Below are positions 47,469 to 57,643 of a stretch of 64,000 nucleotides of DNA, in pieces. This DNA is from Furcasterigmium furcatum (Eukaryota > Ascomycota > Sordariomycetes > Glomerellales > Plectosphaerellaceae). Under the pieces are notes generated by a model. The model ran no database searches and was not told the origin of the DNA. It saw nothing but the letters and a program-made list of their open reading frames with translations. The DNA lies in contig BCIA01000001.1 of the NCBI GenBank assembly GCA_001599815.1, positions 5,600,978 through 5,664,977 on the forward strand, in the 5' to 3' direction. The position numbers were made by a program, and so were the translations under genes. Position 1 is the first letter of the stretch, and the number at the start of each line of letters is the position of its first letter.

Positions 47469-48191
47469 CTCTCCCTCCGCCTTTCGAGGCAGCTCAGATA
47501 CGGTTCATGGTCCGTTTTCGATGGGACGGAGAGCGTGACAGAGATGGGTGCCAAAGGTGCGCAGTAGGCTGGGCGTGTGAGGTTGGAGAATCCAGGGTCC
47601 TGAACTGAGCTGAAGTGCAGTGTACTTGAGTCGTGTCTTCAAGTTGTCTCGGATGTCAGGAAATCCGCCGGATGCCGAGTGATGTAGTAGACAGGGGACT
47701 GGCGCTGCTTAAATTGAGAAGCCGGCACCATCGACCCTGTAAGTCGCCCTCCTAGCAACTGTTTTACTACAAGCTTTCAGCTACAGCTGTTTAGCTGCAG
47801 ATCCGGTTGCGCTGCTGCTGGGTAATTTGGTAATGCCATCAATGCGGTCCCTAGCCAACCCTCGACCTGAAGTTTATTCCCCCTTGGCGCCAACGCTCCC
47901 GGACGGATGACCCAGGCCGTTGGGACCGATACCCGAGGGGGGCAGTCTGGAATATCCCGCAAAGGGGCGGCGCCCTGCTCAGCTCGTCGCAGCCTCGGCG
48001 AGCTCTCGGTCACCAGGCCGAGACGACGACGGGAGGGATCTTCCTCGACGGGATGGATGTTTCCGCAGCTCGCCAGATCAGCCTTGAGAGAAGATACACG
48101 TGAGGATGATTTTGATTTCCTGCTAGTAAATCTAAATCACTGTTCCATCGAGCCTCGAGGGTCTGGGAACGTTTGCTACCGTGAAAGGGAT
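47469..48191. other. Intergenic, no gene seen
   Basis: Promoter side of the rhodopsin-domain gene and 3' side of the sugar transporter. An ORF on the + strand (47907-48323) overlaps the transporter's last exon and has no motif. Confidence 0.5.
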
Positions 48192-49962
48192 CTATTTGCC
48201 AACCGCCCTCGTGGTACTCTCGATCTCCTCGATGCCGGCCAGCTTCTCGGAGTTGGTGGCGCCAGCAACACCCGTGTTCTCAATCTCCGTGATCCTGGCG
48301 GAGGCAGTGCCCTTACAATCTGATTGAGCGCGGATGGTCAGCATTTCGTCGTCTGTTGGATACGGACACTTAAAGACTTACGACGTGTCTTCCAGGCGGG
48401 AACCTTGGACTCAAACATCTCATCGATCTCCTCGAGAGACTTGTTGGTCATCTCGGGCATCCAGAGATAGCCCCAGATGAGACCGGCGGTGGCGATGCTG
48501 CCGTAAATAAAGCCGACCCTGGAGCCGAGGCTGGAGGGCTCGTTCAGGAGATAGGGGAGGGAGAACGTGGCGGCGAAGTTGCTGAGGTTGGCGACGCTCC
48601 AGAAAGACCATATTGGACTTGTCGCGGAGCGTGATGTGGGGGATCTCCGACTTGACGACCTGCAGACACGACGCGAAGGAGTTGATGTATGTCATGGGGA
48701 AGAGGATGGACATGGCCACAATGCCCTTCTTGACGGGGATGAACGAGGGCTCGATGGTTCCCAGCCCACCCATCGTCATCAGGCAGGCCGCGGTGATGAA
48801 CCCGCCCACGAAGAACATGGGGCGACGGCCAGTCTTGTCGACGAAGAAGATGACGATCAGACACCCCAGGACCAAGAGTGCCCTCTTGATCATCGTCCCC
48901 GTGAAGGCGTCCATGACGTTAATCTGCTTGAGGAAAATGGTGCCGTACACGGAGGCGAAGGACATGCCGGTGATTTGGGTGAGCGCAGAAGCGATGATGC
49001 CATGCAGCGTGCGGTGCTGATCCGGTCGGTCAGTGACACCAAGGCCAAGAAAAGGGGGAAAGGGGAGGAGCGGCTCGAGCTTACCTTGTTGGCTCCCCTC
49101 AGCATGTCAGACCACTTGCCCTGGATCTTGGTCTCCTGAACAGCCTCGAGGAGCAGAGTGGCCTCTTCCTCGGCACGGTAGTCGGGACGGGTGCCGCTGA
49201 GGAACAAGATGCTCTGGACGGCCTTGCCGTACTGACCCCTGCGGACGAGCCAGCGGGAAGACTCGGGCACGATCCAGCAGAAGGTCAGGGTAGGCCAGAT
49301 GATGATCAGGCCGAAGGGGATCATCCAGCTCTGGTCCCCCGCGAGGCGGCTCGTGAAGTTGGTGACAATGGACGAGACAAAGCCCGCGAAGATGTGGCTG
49401 AAGGTGTAGGTGGCGACGAGCGAGCCGCGGACGGCCGCGGGGACGATCTCAGCCTGGAACATGGGGATCAGCCACGCCTCCATGCCGACGTGGATGTACA
49501 GTATCATGCGGCCGGCGAGCATCTGGCCGTACGACTTTGAGGTCAGGCAGACGACGGTGCCGGCGATGCAGATGAAGTTCATGCCGACGAAAAGCTTCTT
49601 GCGGCCGAAGCGCTCGCCGATGAGGGAGCCGACGATGACGCCGATGGCGTAGGTGATCAGGGGGAAGGAGTTGAGGTAGGCGAGCTTGGAGGACGTGAAG
49701 CCGTAGCGGTCCTGGGCTGGGAGGAACTCGCCGAACTTCTTCTCGAACGCTATCGGGGGAGGATCAGCACGAGTCATCCTCCCACAGACAGACGGTCTGT
49801 TTGCTCACCTCCCATGGCCTGCGTGGTGTTGATGACGGACGTCTCGAATCCGTAGCTGAACACGCTGGTGCCCATGACGATGGTGGCGAGCAGCAGGTTG
49901 CGGGTGATGTGCTCCGTCACCTTGACATTGTGATCACGAAGATACTTGACGAGCACCTTCAC
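48192..49962 (-). pseudogene. MFS sugar transporter with a frameshift
   Basis: Exons 49962-49809, 49749-49085, 49016-48382 and 48319-48192. The protein is a sugar-porter MFS member: FSYGFETSVINTTQAMGAFE, GERFGRKKLFVGMNF (loop 2-3), GRMILYIHVGMEAWLIPMFQ, PESSRWLVRRG, DKTGRRPMFFVGG. The frame breaks at 48611: after AAT (48614-48612) one extra A precedes TGG, and the true continuation (WSFWSVANLSNFAATFSLPY) is in the next frame. That frame then splices correctly and ends at TAG 48192, with a normal tail (WLPEMTNKSLEEIDEMF-type). Without the shift it would be a full-length 12-TM transporter. As written, the first frame ends near 48420 with an unrelated tail that replaces the last two membrane segments. 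No intron fits the break. It is head-to-head with the sulfatase. Confidence 0.83.
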
Positions 49963-50618
49963 GTCGTGCCCCGGAGGCTGACTTCCGATTCAGCAAGAAG
50001 TAGATGTTGGTTGAAAGAGAGGGTGAAGCTGTGTGCGACAACTGATGATGGCCTCAGTCCCGAATACTCCCAGTCAGCGTCCAGGGGGAAGAAGGGCGCC
50101 GATCTGCTTTTATGTCCTCGCCAACACCGCCACGGCACTGGCAGGGAAGAAGCGCGATCCGAGCAGCAGAGCCCCCGGCTGACAGCAACTGAAGCAGCAT
50201 GCACAATTTGTCGTCCGCATGGCCGGCTGGTCTGGGGTTGGGGAGGTGCCATGTGGGGGAGTCGATTCTGGGGATCCCGGGGTTCAGGTCTTTGATCTCG
50301 GGGGTGATCCCGAGCGACCAGTCGGCTGCCCGCAATTCGACCACGCCCGCCGAAAAGGGACAACATGTCGGATGGCCTCCGGGCCTCCACGGAAGAGCTC
50401 CCCGAAGCAGATGGATGTTCCTCACGGATGTGCAATTTCGTTCCTCTCCACGAATATCTCGTAGGCTCCGAGGTCACTCGTCTCGGTCTATACTTACACT
50501 TCTTGTCTCTCGCCGGCACTTTTTGACATGCTACAGTAATACTTCTTAGTTATTAGACAGTGCTGTCGAGGTGACCTTGTTCGTGCAGCGGGTAATAGCT
50601 TCATCCATCAAGCTCACC
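49963..50618. promoter_or_regulatory. Shared divergent promoter, sugar transporter / sulfatase
   Basis: 656 nt between the two divergent starts. Co-regulation of a transporter and a hydrolase from one such region is common in fungal catabolic loci. No specific operator recognised. Small ORFs only. Confidence 0.45.
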
Positions 50619-51250
50619 ATGGCGCAGCCTCAAGGGACCGCCCGTCGGCCCAACTTCCTCATCTTCCTGGCCGATGACCTGGCCTTCTCGGATACGGGAT
50701 GCTACTGGGGCGAGATCTCGACGCCGCACATCGATGAGCTCGGCCGAAATGGCCTGCGGTTCACAGACTTCCACGCATCCGCGCTGTGCTCCCCCGACGA
50801 GAGCCATGCTGCTCACCGGGACAGATCATCATCTCACCGGACTGGGCCAGCTGGCCGAGTTCATCAGGCGGTCGCCATCTCATATTGGTAAGCCCGGCCA
50901 CGAGGGGTACCTCAACGACCGCGTCGTCGCCTTTCCCCAGCTCCTCCAGGACGCCGGTTACTTCACGGCCATGGCCGGGAAATGGCACGTGGGCTCCGAG
51001 AGGGAGCAGAGCCCGCCCTTCAAGGGATTCCACTGCTCCTTTGCCATGCTGAACGGATGCTGCAGCCATTACGCCTACGAGCCCCCTGTCCAGGACAAGT
51101 CCGATGTCCCCCCCTTCTTCTCCACGAACACCGCGGCCTACCATCGCGAGGAAGGCGAGATCGTCACCGCGCTGCCCGAAGACTGGTACTCGTCCGACCA
51201 CTACGCCGACAAGCTCATCGAGTACCTGGACGAGCACCAGAAGGCCGACA
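50619..51250 (+). pseudogene. Arylsulfatase, 5' part only, frameshifted in the active site
   Basis: Starts MAQPQGTARRPNFLIFLADD with the metal-binding Asp pair (D19, D20) and continues STPHIDELGRNGLRFTDFHA. The sulfatase signature C-x-P-T/S-R should follow; its Cys57 would be converted to formylglycine. Here TGC is followed by TCC CCC G, one base more than CSPTR needs. A run of five Cs (50791-50795) instead of four shifts the frame. The rest of the domain continues in the other frame (AMLLTGTDHHLTGLGQ; GYLNDRVVAFPQLLQDAGYF; GKWHVGSE) as far as YADKLIEYLDEHQKAD. There the sulfatase stops and an unrelated transcription-factor sequence begins. The C-terminal half of the enzyme is absent. Confidence 0.85.
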
Positions 51251-52275
51251 TACTTTTGAATGTTCTCAGGTTCGTCTTCGTCGCGGTCTTGTCGTCAGCC
51301 ATCTCGCTCATGCCGACCAGCGTATTCTACATGCAGCCTCACACCTCCAGAGCAGAAGCAGCCTCCAGTCCTTTCCAGGAGAGCAACTACGCCCAACTGC
51401 TGGACCTTGACAAGAGTCTTAACGAGTGGCGGAACCAGCTGCCGGAATATATACGGTTGACCCCAGACGATGACATTCTAGGCCCCTGCTCTCATATACG
51501 ACAAGCCTTAGCCCTGCATTGTCGATATCTGCATCTGAAGATGCTCATGTTTAGGCCGTCGACCGTCGAGGCCGCCAGGGGCGGGGGGTTCAACCTGTCC
51601 GACAATGGCTTGACCGATCTCCAACGGTCCATGGCCGTGGGCTGCGTCCACTCGTGCATCGGGGCGGCGGAAGATATGATACGGGTGCTTCACGCGAGAT
51701 GCACCAACATGCATGGCAAGCTGCCCAACTGGTGGTACACCGTTTTCTGTCAGGTTGCTTCCCGCCACGAACGTGAGGTGTCATGACAACCAGGGACGAA
51801 CGCTGACCATCGCCAGACGTCTTCACCGCCTCGACTGTCATCCTGACCGTCATTCTCTCCCCCCACGCCGAGTCGCTCTGTCCGGGGTCCAGCGAGTCCA
51901 TCGGGACATCGTGGCAACGCACGCCGGAGATCCTGAGAGTGTACGAGGCGCAGGGCGTGACTTTTGCGAGGAGGATCTCGTCCATTCTCCATGCTGCACT
52001 AGCCCAGGGCCAGCGGGAATCAAGCTCCCAGTCGTCGACGGCAGGTACGTCAAGAGGGCTCCCCGCCGCCGGCCGTCGCGGTGCTAACAATCGCAGACCC
52101 CGAGAGAACCGCACAAGCGGGACAGCAGCATGACCCCGAGGACCAAGCTCGGCGTGATGGCCAGAGCAGGCATGGGGTGCCAGATAGCCTGGGACTAGAC
52201 GGCGGCTTCGCCGACCTGCTCATGGGAGAATCCTGGTGGCAAACGGCTGGCATCGAGTGGCTTGATAATCTCTAG
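51251..52275 (+). pseudogene. 3' fragment of a fungal transcription factor gene, fused to sulfatase
   Basis: In frame with the shifted sulfatase reading. The sequence is the C-terminal regulatory part of a Zn2Cys6-type factor: EAASSPFQESNYAQLLDLDK, HCRYLHLKMLMFRPS, GCVHSCIGAAEDMI and PNWWYTVFYVFTASTVILTV. Introns 51749-51816 and 52045-52096 have good ends and branch sites (GCTGACC, GCTAAC) and keep the frame to the stop at 52273-52275 (GIEWLDNL). A third possible intron (51270-51320, 51 nt, in frame) would give VLSVFYMQPHTS. The zinc cluster and N-terminal half are missing. The intact introns show that this was a functional gene end. Whether the chimera is expressed is unknown. Confidence 0.8.
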
Positions 52276-53072
52276 AATGTGTATTTATCTATGGCGCTGT
52301 GTACGTCGGGTAAAATGGCCCTCACTTGATGTGCCCTTGCTCTTGCATGTGACCGTATTGCCTGCATTGCACTGAATTCTATGAACCAGGGTCGCTCTCT
52401 CGGTGAATGCGTCTACCTGGCACCTGCTATCAAGCAACCTAAGGATGCCACTGCCCAGGATCACAGCACACGTCGTGACAGCTGGGCCTGGGACAAGTGC
52501 GTGAGGATGGCCTCGCATTGACGATACTGTGACGGGAGCGGGGGCTGCAGAAGAATACAAGCCATGCCACTCGGAGCCTCGGCCGGGGCGATGTCGAGAT
52601 TTTTCTTGTGGCTGGCATGTGCTGGGCAAGAGGGCCGGCCATCACCCCTGCAATCGGCGCAGTTGCTTGACAAGACACTTGGATTTCAGTCAGAACGTGT
52701 GGTCAAGTGAACTACCCAACCTAGCACCCGTAGCACACTCACCATTGTTGCTCGTCGTCTGGGCAGATAAGGGCCGAGTCCCGTCCCCCTCTTCAGTGCT
52801 GTCCTTCTGCCCATAAAATCACAGCACGGGCATCTTCCCGCTTAGATAGCAAGAAAAGAGGAGAATATGCCAGCTGTTCCGCAGCTGGTATCATTCGTCG
52901 ATGGCCGGCATCATGTTGCGGAGGGACGAAGCCGTCGGTCTTGACTTATAGCCCGAGTCGTCCGCCACAGTAGCGGTCCAGGGCATTCAGTTGGAAATCA
53001 TCCAGGACCGGATGTGATAGATAGTGAAGTCGGGTTGCGCGCATTCTGGGCGAAACGGTGCCGTGATGGTGC
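52276..53072. other. Intergenic between convergent genes
   Basis: About 0.8 kb between the transcription-factor fragment (+) and RO10 (-). Short ORFs only; no repeat or RNA gene recognised. Confidence 0.5.
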
Positions 53073-53744
53073 TCAGTACGATTCCGCATCTTCACGCTCC
53101 TTCTCTGCTCGCCTCACTCGTCGATCAGACTTGCTCAGCCGCGTCTCGACATCTGCAACAAAGCGCGAGGCGCCCAGGACACCATCTTCGTACCAAGCCT
53201 GGATGGCAGCCTCACTCCGTGCGCGAAGCTCAACCATCTCGGCCAGCTGTGCTCGCTGCGTGGCTTCGATGCCCCTCATCTTGGGGGTGAGTGCTGCGAG
53301 AGCGGCGCTTTGGGAGGCTTCTGGTATGGGGCAGTCGGACACGGACGTCAGCGCCGATGCGGTGGCGGGGAAGGAGGCTGCAGAAGCAATGACCGTTGCC
53401 CGGATGGCTTCTGGCGAGAGCTCGATGGGCGGTTCCGACTGGGATGATGGGTGGAAGAGCGATGGGTTCGATTTGTCTGGGTCGGCCGTTCGTCAGTCAC
53501 GCCACGCAGGGAGGGGGCGGGATTCTATACAGAGTCTGATGAAGTCTGCGTAGACCTTCAAGTCCGGGTTGCCAAGGAGGGCATGGAGGCGGCGCTCTAG
53601 TCTTTCGATCTGGTCCGGCGCAGGGTCGTCTTGCGAGATGGAGGAGGGAACAGAGGCTCCAAACAGAAGATGTTCAACGCGTAGCAAGCGTGCTTCGAGT
53701 AATGATATGCTTGAAGAGAAAGCGCTGTCCGTAGTGGAATCCAT
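53073..53744 (-). CDS. ro-10: Nuclear distribution protein RO10 (dynactin p24/p22-like)
   Basis: Exons 53744-53531 and 53476-53073 (54-nt intron, GTATAG...CCCAG, branch CTGAC) encode 205 residues, about 23 kDa. It starts MDSTTDSAFSSSISLLEARL, then RLERRLHALLG and VYADFIRLYKSNPSLF. A middle segment (PPIELSPEAIRATVIASAAS) is typical of RO10, and the last 90 residues form a coiled coil (MRGIEATQRAQLAEMVELRA ... DVETRLSKSDRRVRRAEKE). Neurospora ro-10 is needed for dynein/dynactin-dependent movement of nuclei along hyphae, and the protein corresponds to the small dynactin shoulder subunit (DCTN3 in animals). The ATG 53744 was chosen; the frame upstream has only a TTG. Confidence 0.88.
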
Positions 53745-54363
53745 TGTCAAGTCCGGATGTCAGGTGTAACGTGTGTGCTTCGGGACCTCCAAATGTTCTG
53801 CCGTAATATCGTGAGATTTGGGTGACGGCTTGGTGCTTTTGGTCGACGGACGAGCTAGGAAGTTGGAGATCCGGGGAAAGCTGGTTGGCCGTGGCTGAAG
53901 CTCAAATGTGGCTAGCGCATGTCACTAGCCACTGACGACCGCCAAGCATGTCCTCGTGTTCAAGTTGAGACCACTTGGTTATGATGATCCTGCAACTGGA
54001 ACGCAACAGGATCCCGAGATCCTTTTCACGCAGACGGCCATATCCAGGGTCACACTCGCTCAGAAAAAGGCAAGGCCGCTTGGCCACTGAACTGCCCCAC
54101 GATACGGTGCAGAGAGCGGCTGCGTAGTCGCGACAAGTCGATCCCGTTTGCGATCCGATCCCCCCTCGAGCACGTCACTCGCCCCCCGACCCGACCACCG
54201 ACCACGACCACGACCCCCCGACGGCGCGCGGTTGCACCCAGCCGCTGTTCATCATAGACGAGCCGCATCTTCACTGCATCGACTGTGCGACCGTGTCACG
54301 ACCCCACGCTACCTCCCTAACCTCTTCGGCCCTCGAGACTTGTGCCTGTGCACGGCAGCCTAA
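53745..54363. promoter_or_regulatory. Divergent promoter, ro-10 / amino-acid transporter
   Basis: 619 nt between divergent starts. The + side is C-rich and pyrimidine-rich at about 54150-54360, as expected for a leader. No specific motif recognised. Confidence 0.5.
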
Positions 54364-56176
54364 ATGACAAACTACGACACGATCACTCATGGGAACCTCT
54401 CTTCCTCTCAAAGCGGAAGTAACGACGAGATGACGCGGTACGGCATGCCAATGGCACCTCTATCCCGACGTCGTCCCACCTGTACTGACCATTGGACCCT
54501 CGCAGATCACGTCGAAAAGCTCGAGAAGGCGGCGGGCAGGCCTCCATGGCCAGCAGCGTCATCAACCTGCTCAACACCATCGTCGGCGCCGGTACGCTGG
54601 CCATGCCGTCAGTGCTGTCTCACATGGGCATCTTCCTGGGGACGCTGATGATTGTGTGGTCCGGCTTCACGGCAGCTTTCGGCCTGTACCTCCAGGGACG
54701 GTGCGCGAGGTATCTCGAACGCGGCAGCTCCTCCTTCTTCGCCATCTCCAAGCTCACATACCCGAATGCCGCGGTCATCTTCGACGCCGCCATCGCGATA
54801 AAGTGCTTTGGAGTGGGGGTATCGTACATGATCATTATTGGTGATCTGATGCCCAAGGTCGTCCTCGGCTTCAATGGGACCATCTCCGAGGACCGCCCGT
54901 ACCTCGCCGATAGGAACTTTTGGATCACGGCATTCATGCTCCTCGTGATTCCCCTGAGCTTTCTCCGAAGGCTCGATTCGCTCAAGTACACCAGCATCAT
55001 TGCTTTGGTGTCCATCGGCTACCTCGTCGTCCTGGTCGTGTATCATTTCGGCATCGAGCCTCTGGAGGACAAGAGTGGCCTTCGAGTCATCCGGCCTCAG
55101 AGTACCGTGGCATTTCTCAGCACACTGCCTGTGGTGGTGTTTGCGTACACCTGTCACCAGAACGTTCGTTTCCCCGCAAGCACCAATAACGCGCGTCCCA
55201 CTGACCAGCTTGACAGATGTTCTCGATTCTCAACGAAATCAAGAGCGACACACCAGCGAGGTGAGACAGAACTGCTTCTCCTGACGTATGAAACCAAAGG
55301 CTAACAGGCATTGAAGCATTGTTGGTGTTGTTGGGTCCAGCATTGGCTCTGCTGCGTTCATGTATGTGCTCGTCGCCATCACCGGATACCTGACCTTCGG
55401 CAATGAGGTGAATGGGAACATCGTGTCGATGTGTAAGTCCAATACGCTGCTTTCTCGCATGGCGTCAGTCGCTGACATAAAAACCAGACGCCCCATCTGC
55501 CGCCACCTTGATCGGCCAGCTCGGAATCGTCATCCTGGTCACTTTTTCTATCCCTTTACAAGTCCACCCCTGCCGCGCATCCATCGACGCGGTGTTGAAG
55601 TGGCGCCCCAACTCGCATCAGTCTACTGGAGCGCGATCCAGCTCGCCCGGAGGTGGTCGCCCGTTGCTGGGCCCCGCGGGACCCGCAGCGCGGTCCGACC
55701 ATGCTGTCGCGCCGATGAGTGACCTTCGCTTCGCTCTACTCACGTCTGCCATTCTCGTGTTTGGATACTTGGTGGCGCTCTCGGTGACAAGTCTGGAACG
55801 GGTCCTTGCCTACGTTGGCAGTATCGGCTCCACCAGCATCAGCTTCATCCTGCCAGGCCTCTTCTACTACAAGATCAGTGACCCAGAGAGCATTCATCAC
55901 CAACGCTTGCTCAAGGAGGACGACGACGCCGGCGATGCGGGTGATGGAGACTCGGACGTCGAAGACGCTGCAGGCATGACAACCAGCATTCAAAGCTTAG
56001 GCAGTGCCGCCAGTGCCGTCATCGACCCGCGCAAATGGCGGAAGAAGTGGCGATGGGACCTCGAGCATCTCGAACACGATGTCTTGAGAAAGGGCGCGCT
56101 TGCGCTTTCGATTTACGGCCTCTGCGTCATGGTCATCTGCTTGGTCATGAACGTCATTTTCCATGTGTCTCACTGA
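54364..56176 (+). CDS. Vacuolar-type amino-acid transporter (AVT family)
   Basis: Exons 54364-54437, 54506-55163, 55217-55260, 55317-55432 and 55488-56176 encode 526 residues. The spliced protein has about 11 hydrophobic segments of the AAAP (Aa_trans) superfamily. TM1 carries the hallmark SVINLLNTIVGAGTLAMPSV. Later blocks are LPVVVFAYTCHQNMFSILNE, IVGVVGSSIGSAAFMYVLVA, ITGYLTFGNE, LGIVILVTFSIPLQVHPCRA and GSTSISFILPGLFYYK. A long loop rich in Ser/Gly/Pro (about 335-370) and an acidic loop (EDDDAGDAGDGDSD) are typical of the Avt5/6/7-like group. Those yeast proteins export amino acids from the vacuole, and the same role is inferred here. A cytosolic N-terminus of about 40 residues precedes TM1. 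Confidence 0.9.
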
Positions 56177-56784
56177 GTGAGGCACCACAGCATCGATTTA
56201 AGAGGACTCTTGATTGTCCATTGTACATACAAAATTGGAAACCGGGTGGGACTTCATGGAGACTAGACACCGCCCGCGTGTCTACAACAGCGCCGGTCAG
56301 AAGAGGCCGGTGCCGGACGACAGCATTTCAGAGCATTCCTGGCGTTTGGGGGGATTGGTTTCACTCATACCTGCAAGACTCGCAGGAATGATTTATGCTT
56401 CAAGAACATTCATCATTATTTGGAAAGGGATCAGCTTTGCGATGATCGTACATTTGTTGTGGTTGTATTTTACACTAGCTCTCGAGATGGCGGCCGACGG
56501 TTTGTCACCGGGCGTGTTAGTGTGCACCGTCGCGCCGAGTTGCCGTCTCTGAATAGACTCTTCGCTCTTGGAGTTTTCGGAACGAAACGATTGAGATGAT
56601 GGAGAGACGTCTGTCGCGCTTTCGGGGACCAGGGACATCGCTTAGATCCCGATCTTGAGGCAGAACCTCGCCTCTTTATCTTTCATTGCACCCTGACGCC
56701 GAGAGTGCAGCTCCCTTCCCTTGCAATATGGTACACGTAGTCATGATTCGGGTGACCCGTTCTGGATCATGTTGATCGGGGTGT
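56177..56784. other. Intergenic between convergent genes
   Basis: About 600 nt with the 3' UTRs of the transporter (+) and MRPS16 (-). Nothing else recognised. Confidence 0.55.
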
Positions 56785-57246
56785 TTATGCTGTCGTTTGG
56801 GCACTGGTCGTCCTCAGGGACTTGGCGGCCGAGGCCTTCGTCTTGATTCCGTCGGGCCCATAGAGGGGCTCAAGCAGGCCAATCTAAAACAGAGTTAATC
56901 AAACGAAATGGACTGCTCGGCCGAAAGACATACCATTGATAGTAACCGCCAAAGAGGCTCGCTGGGTTGCGCCCCTACACCGATCCAGTATTTTGCTCGG
57001 ACGACATCGAGCTGGATGTCCTTGTGAGGTTTGTTGTCTTGGTCGTACGGATCGGTCCGCGGAATGGGGTCGTATGTGCCGATTACTTCGAGCGGCTTGC
57101 TGTTGCGTGCCGTCCTGGACGAACAGTTAGTTGGTTGGAAAATCGGTTGTCGCGTGTGGCCATGCGCACCTTGCGTGAGACACGACAATGTTGTAGATCG
57201 GGCTGTTTCTACGCCCGAAACGGGCAAGTCGCATGCGTACAACCAT
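56785..57246 (-). CDS. MRPS16: Mitochondrial small-subunit ribosomal protein bS16m
   Basis: Exons 57246-57170, 57114-56934 and 56883-56785 encode 118 residues. Splicing yields MVVRMRLARFGRRNSPIYNI followed by VVSHARTARNSKPLEVIGTY and DPIP, the S16 core. Then comes the fungal mitochondrial signature KDIQLDVVRAKYWIGVGAQP and EPLWRLLSMIGLLEPLYGPDG. Intron 1 has an ideal branch (CTAAC) and intron 2 is 50 nt. S16 is an assembly protein of the small ribosomal subunit body. The basic N-terminus serves for import without a long cleaved presequence, as in yeast Mrps16. It is divergent from the NAD(P)HX epimerase gene. Confidence 0.94.
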
Positions 57247-57643
57247 TCTTGCCGTTGTAGTGAGGCAATGGCGCAGATATCGCTTGGGTGCTTGAGTCTG
57301 GAATTGTCGGCTGGTCGAGGCGTGATGCTCTCAGGTCAAGTCCGAGCCCTGTCACGACAATTTTGGGCCGGAGAGGAACTTTCTCCGACTCCGGGGCACC
57401 CCACCGCGGGACCAAGCCACACCCGTTGCTAGCGCAGCTCCCTAGCCACAATTACATCAACTCCCTGTGATGTCAGTCCAGACATCCATCTCTCCTTCTT
57501 TTTGCAATTCCGAATCACAACCAATTCCAATTAAATCGAACGTGTTGACGAATTTTGAAGAGCGTTGACCATATTCTACCTTGAATTCGCCAGTGCCCGC
57601 GTGAGAATAACCAGTTCACCATTTGGACCTCGACCCGGCCAAT
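57247..57643. promoter_or_regulatory. Divergent promoter, MRPS16 / NAXE
   Basis: 397 nt between two housekeeping genes of mitochondrial or metabolic repair function. No specific motif recognised; AT-rich near 57480-57580. Confidence 0.5.
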
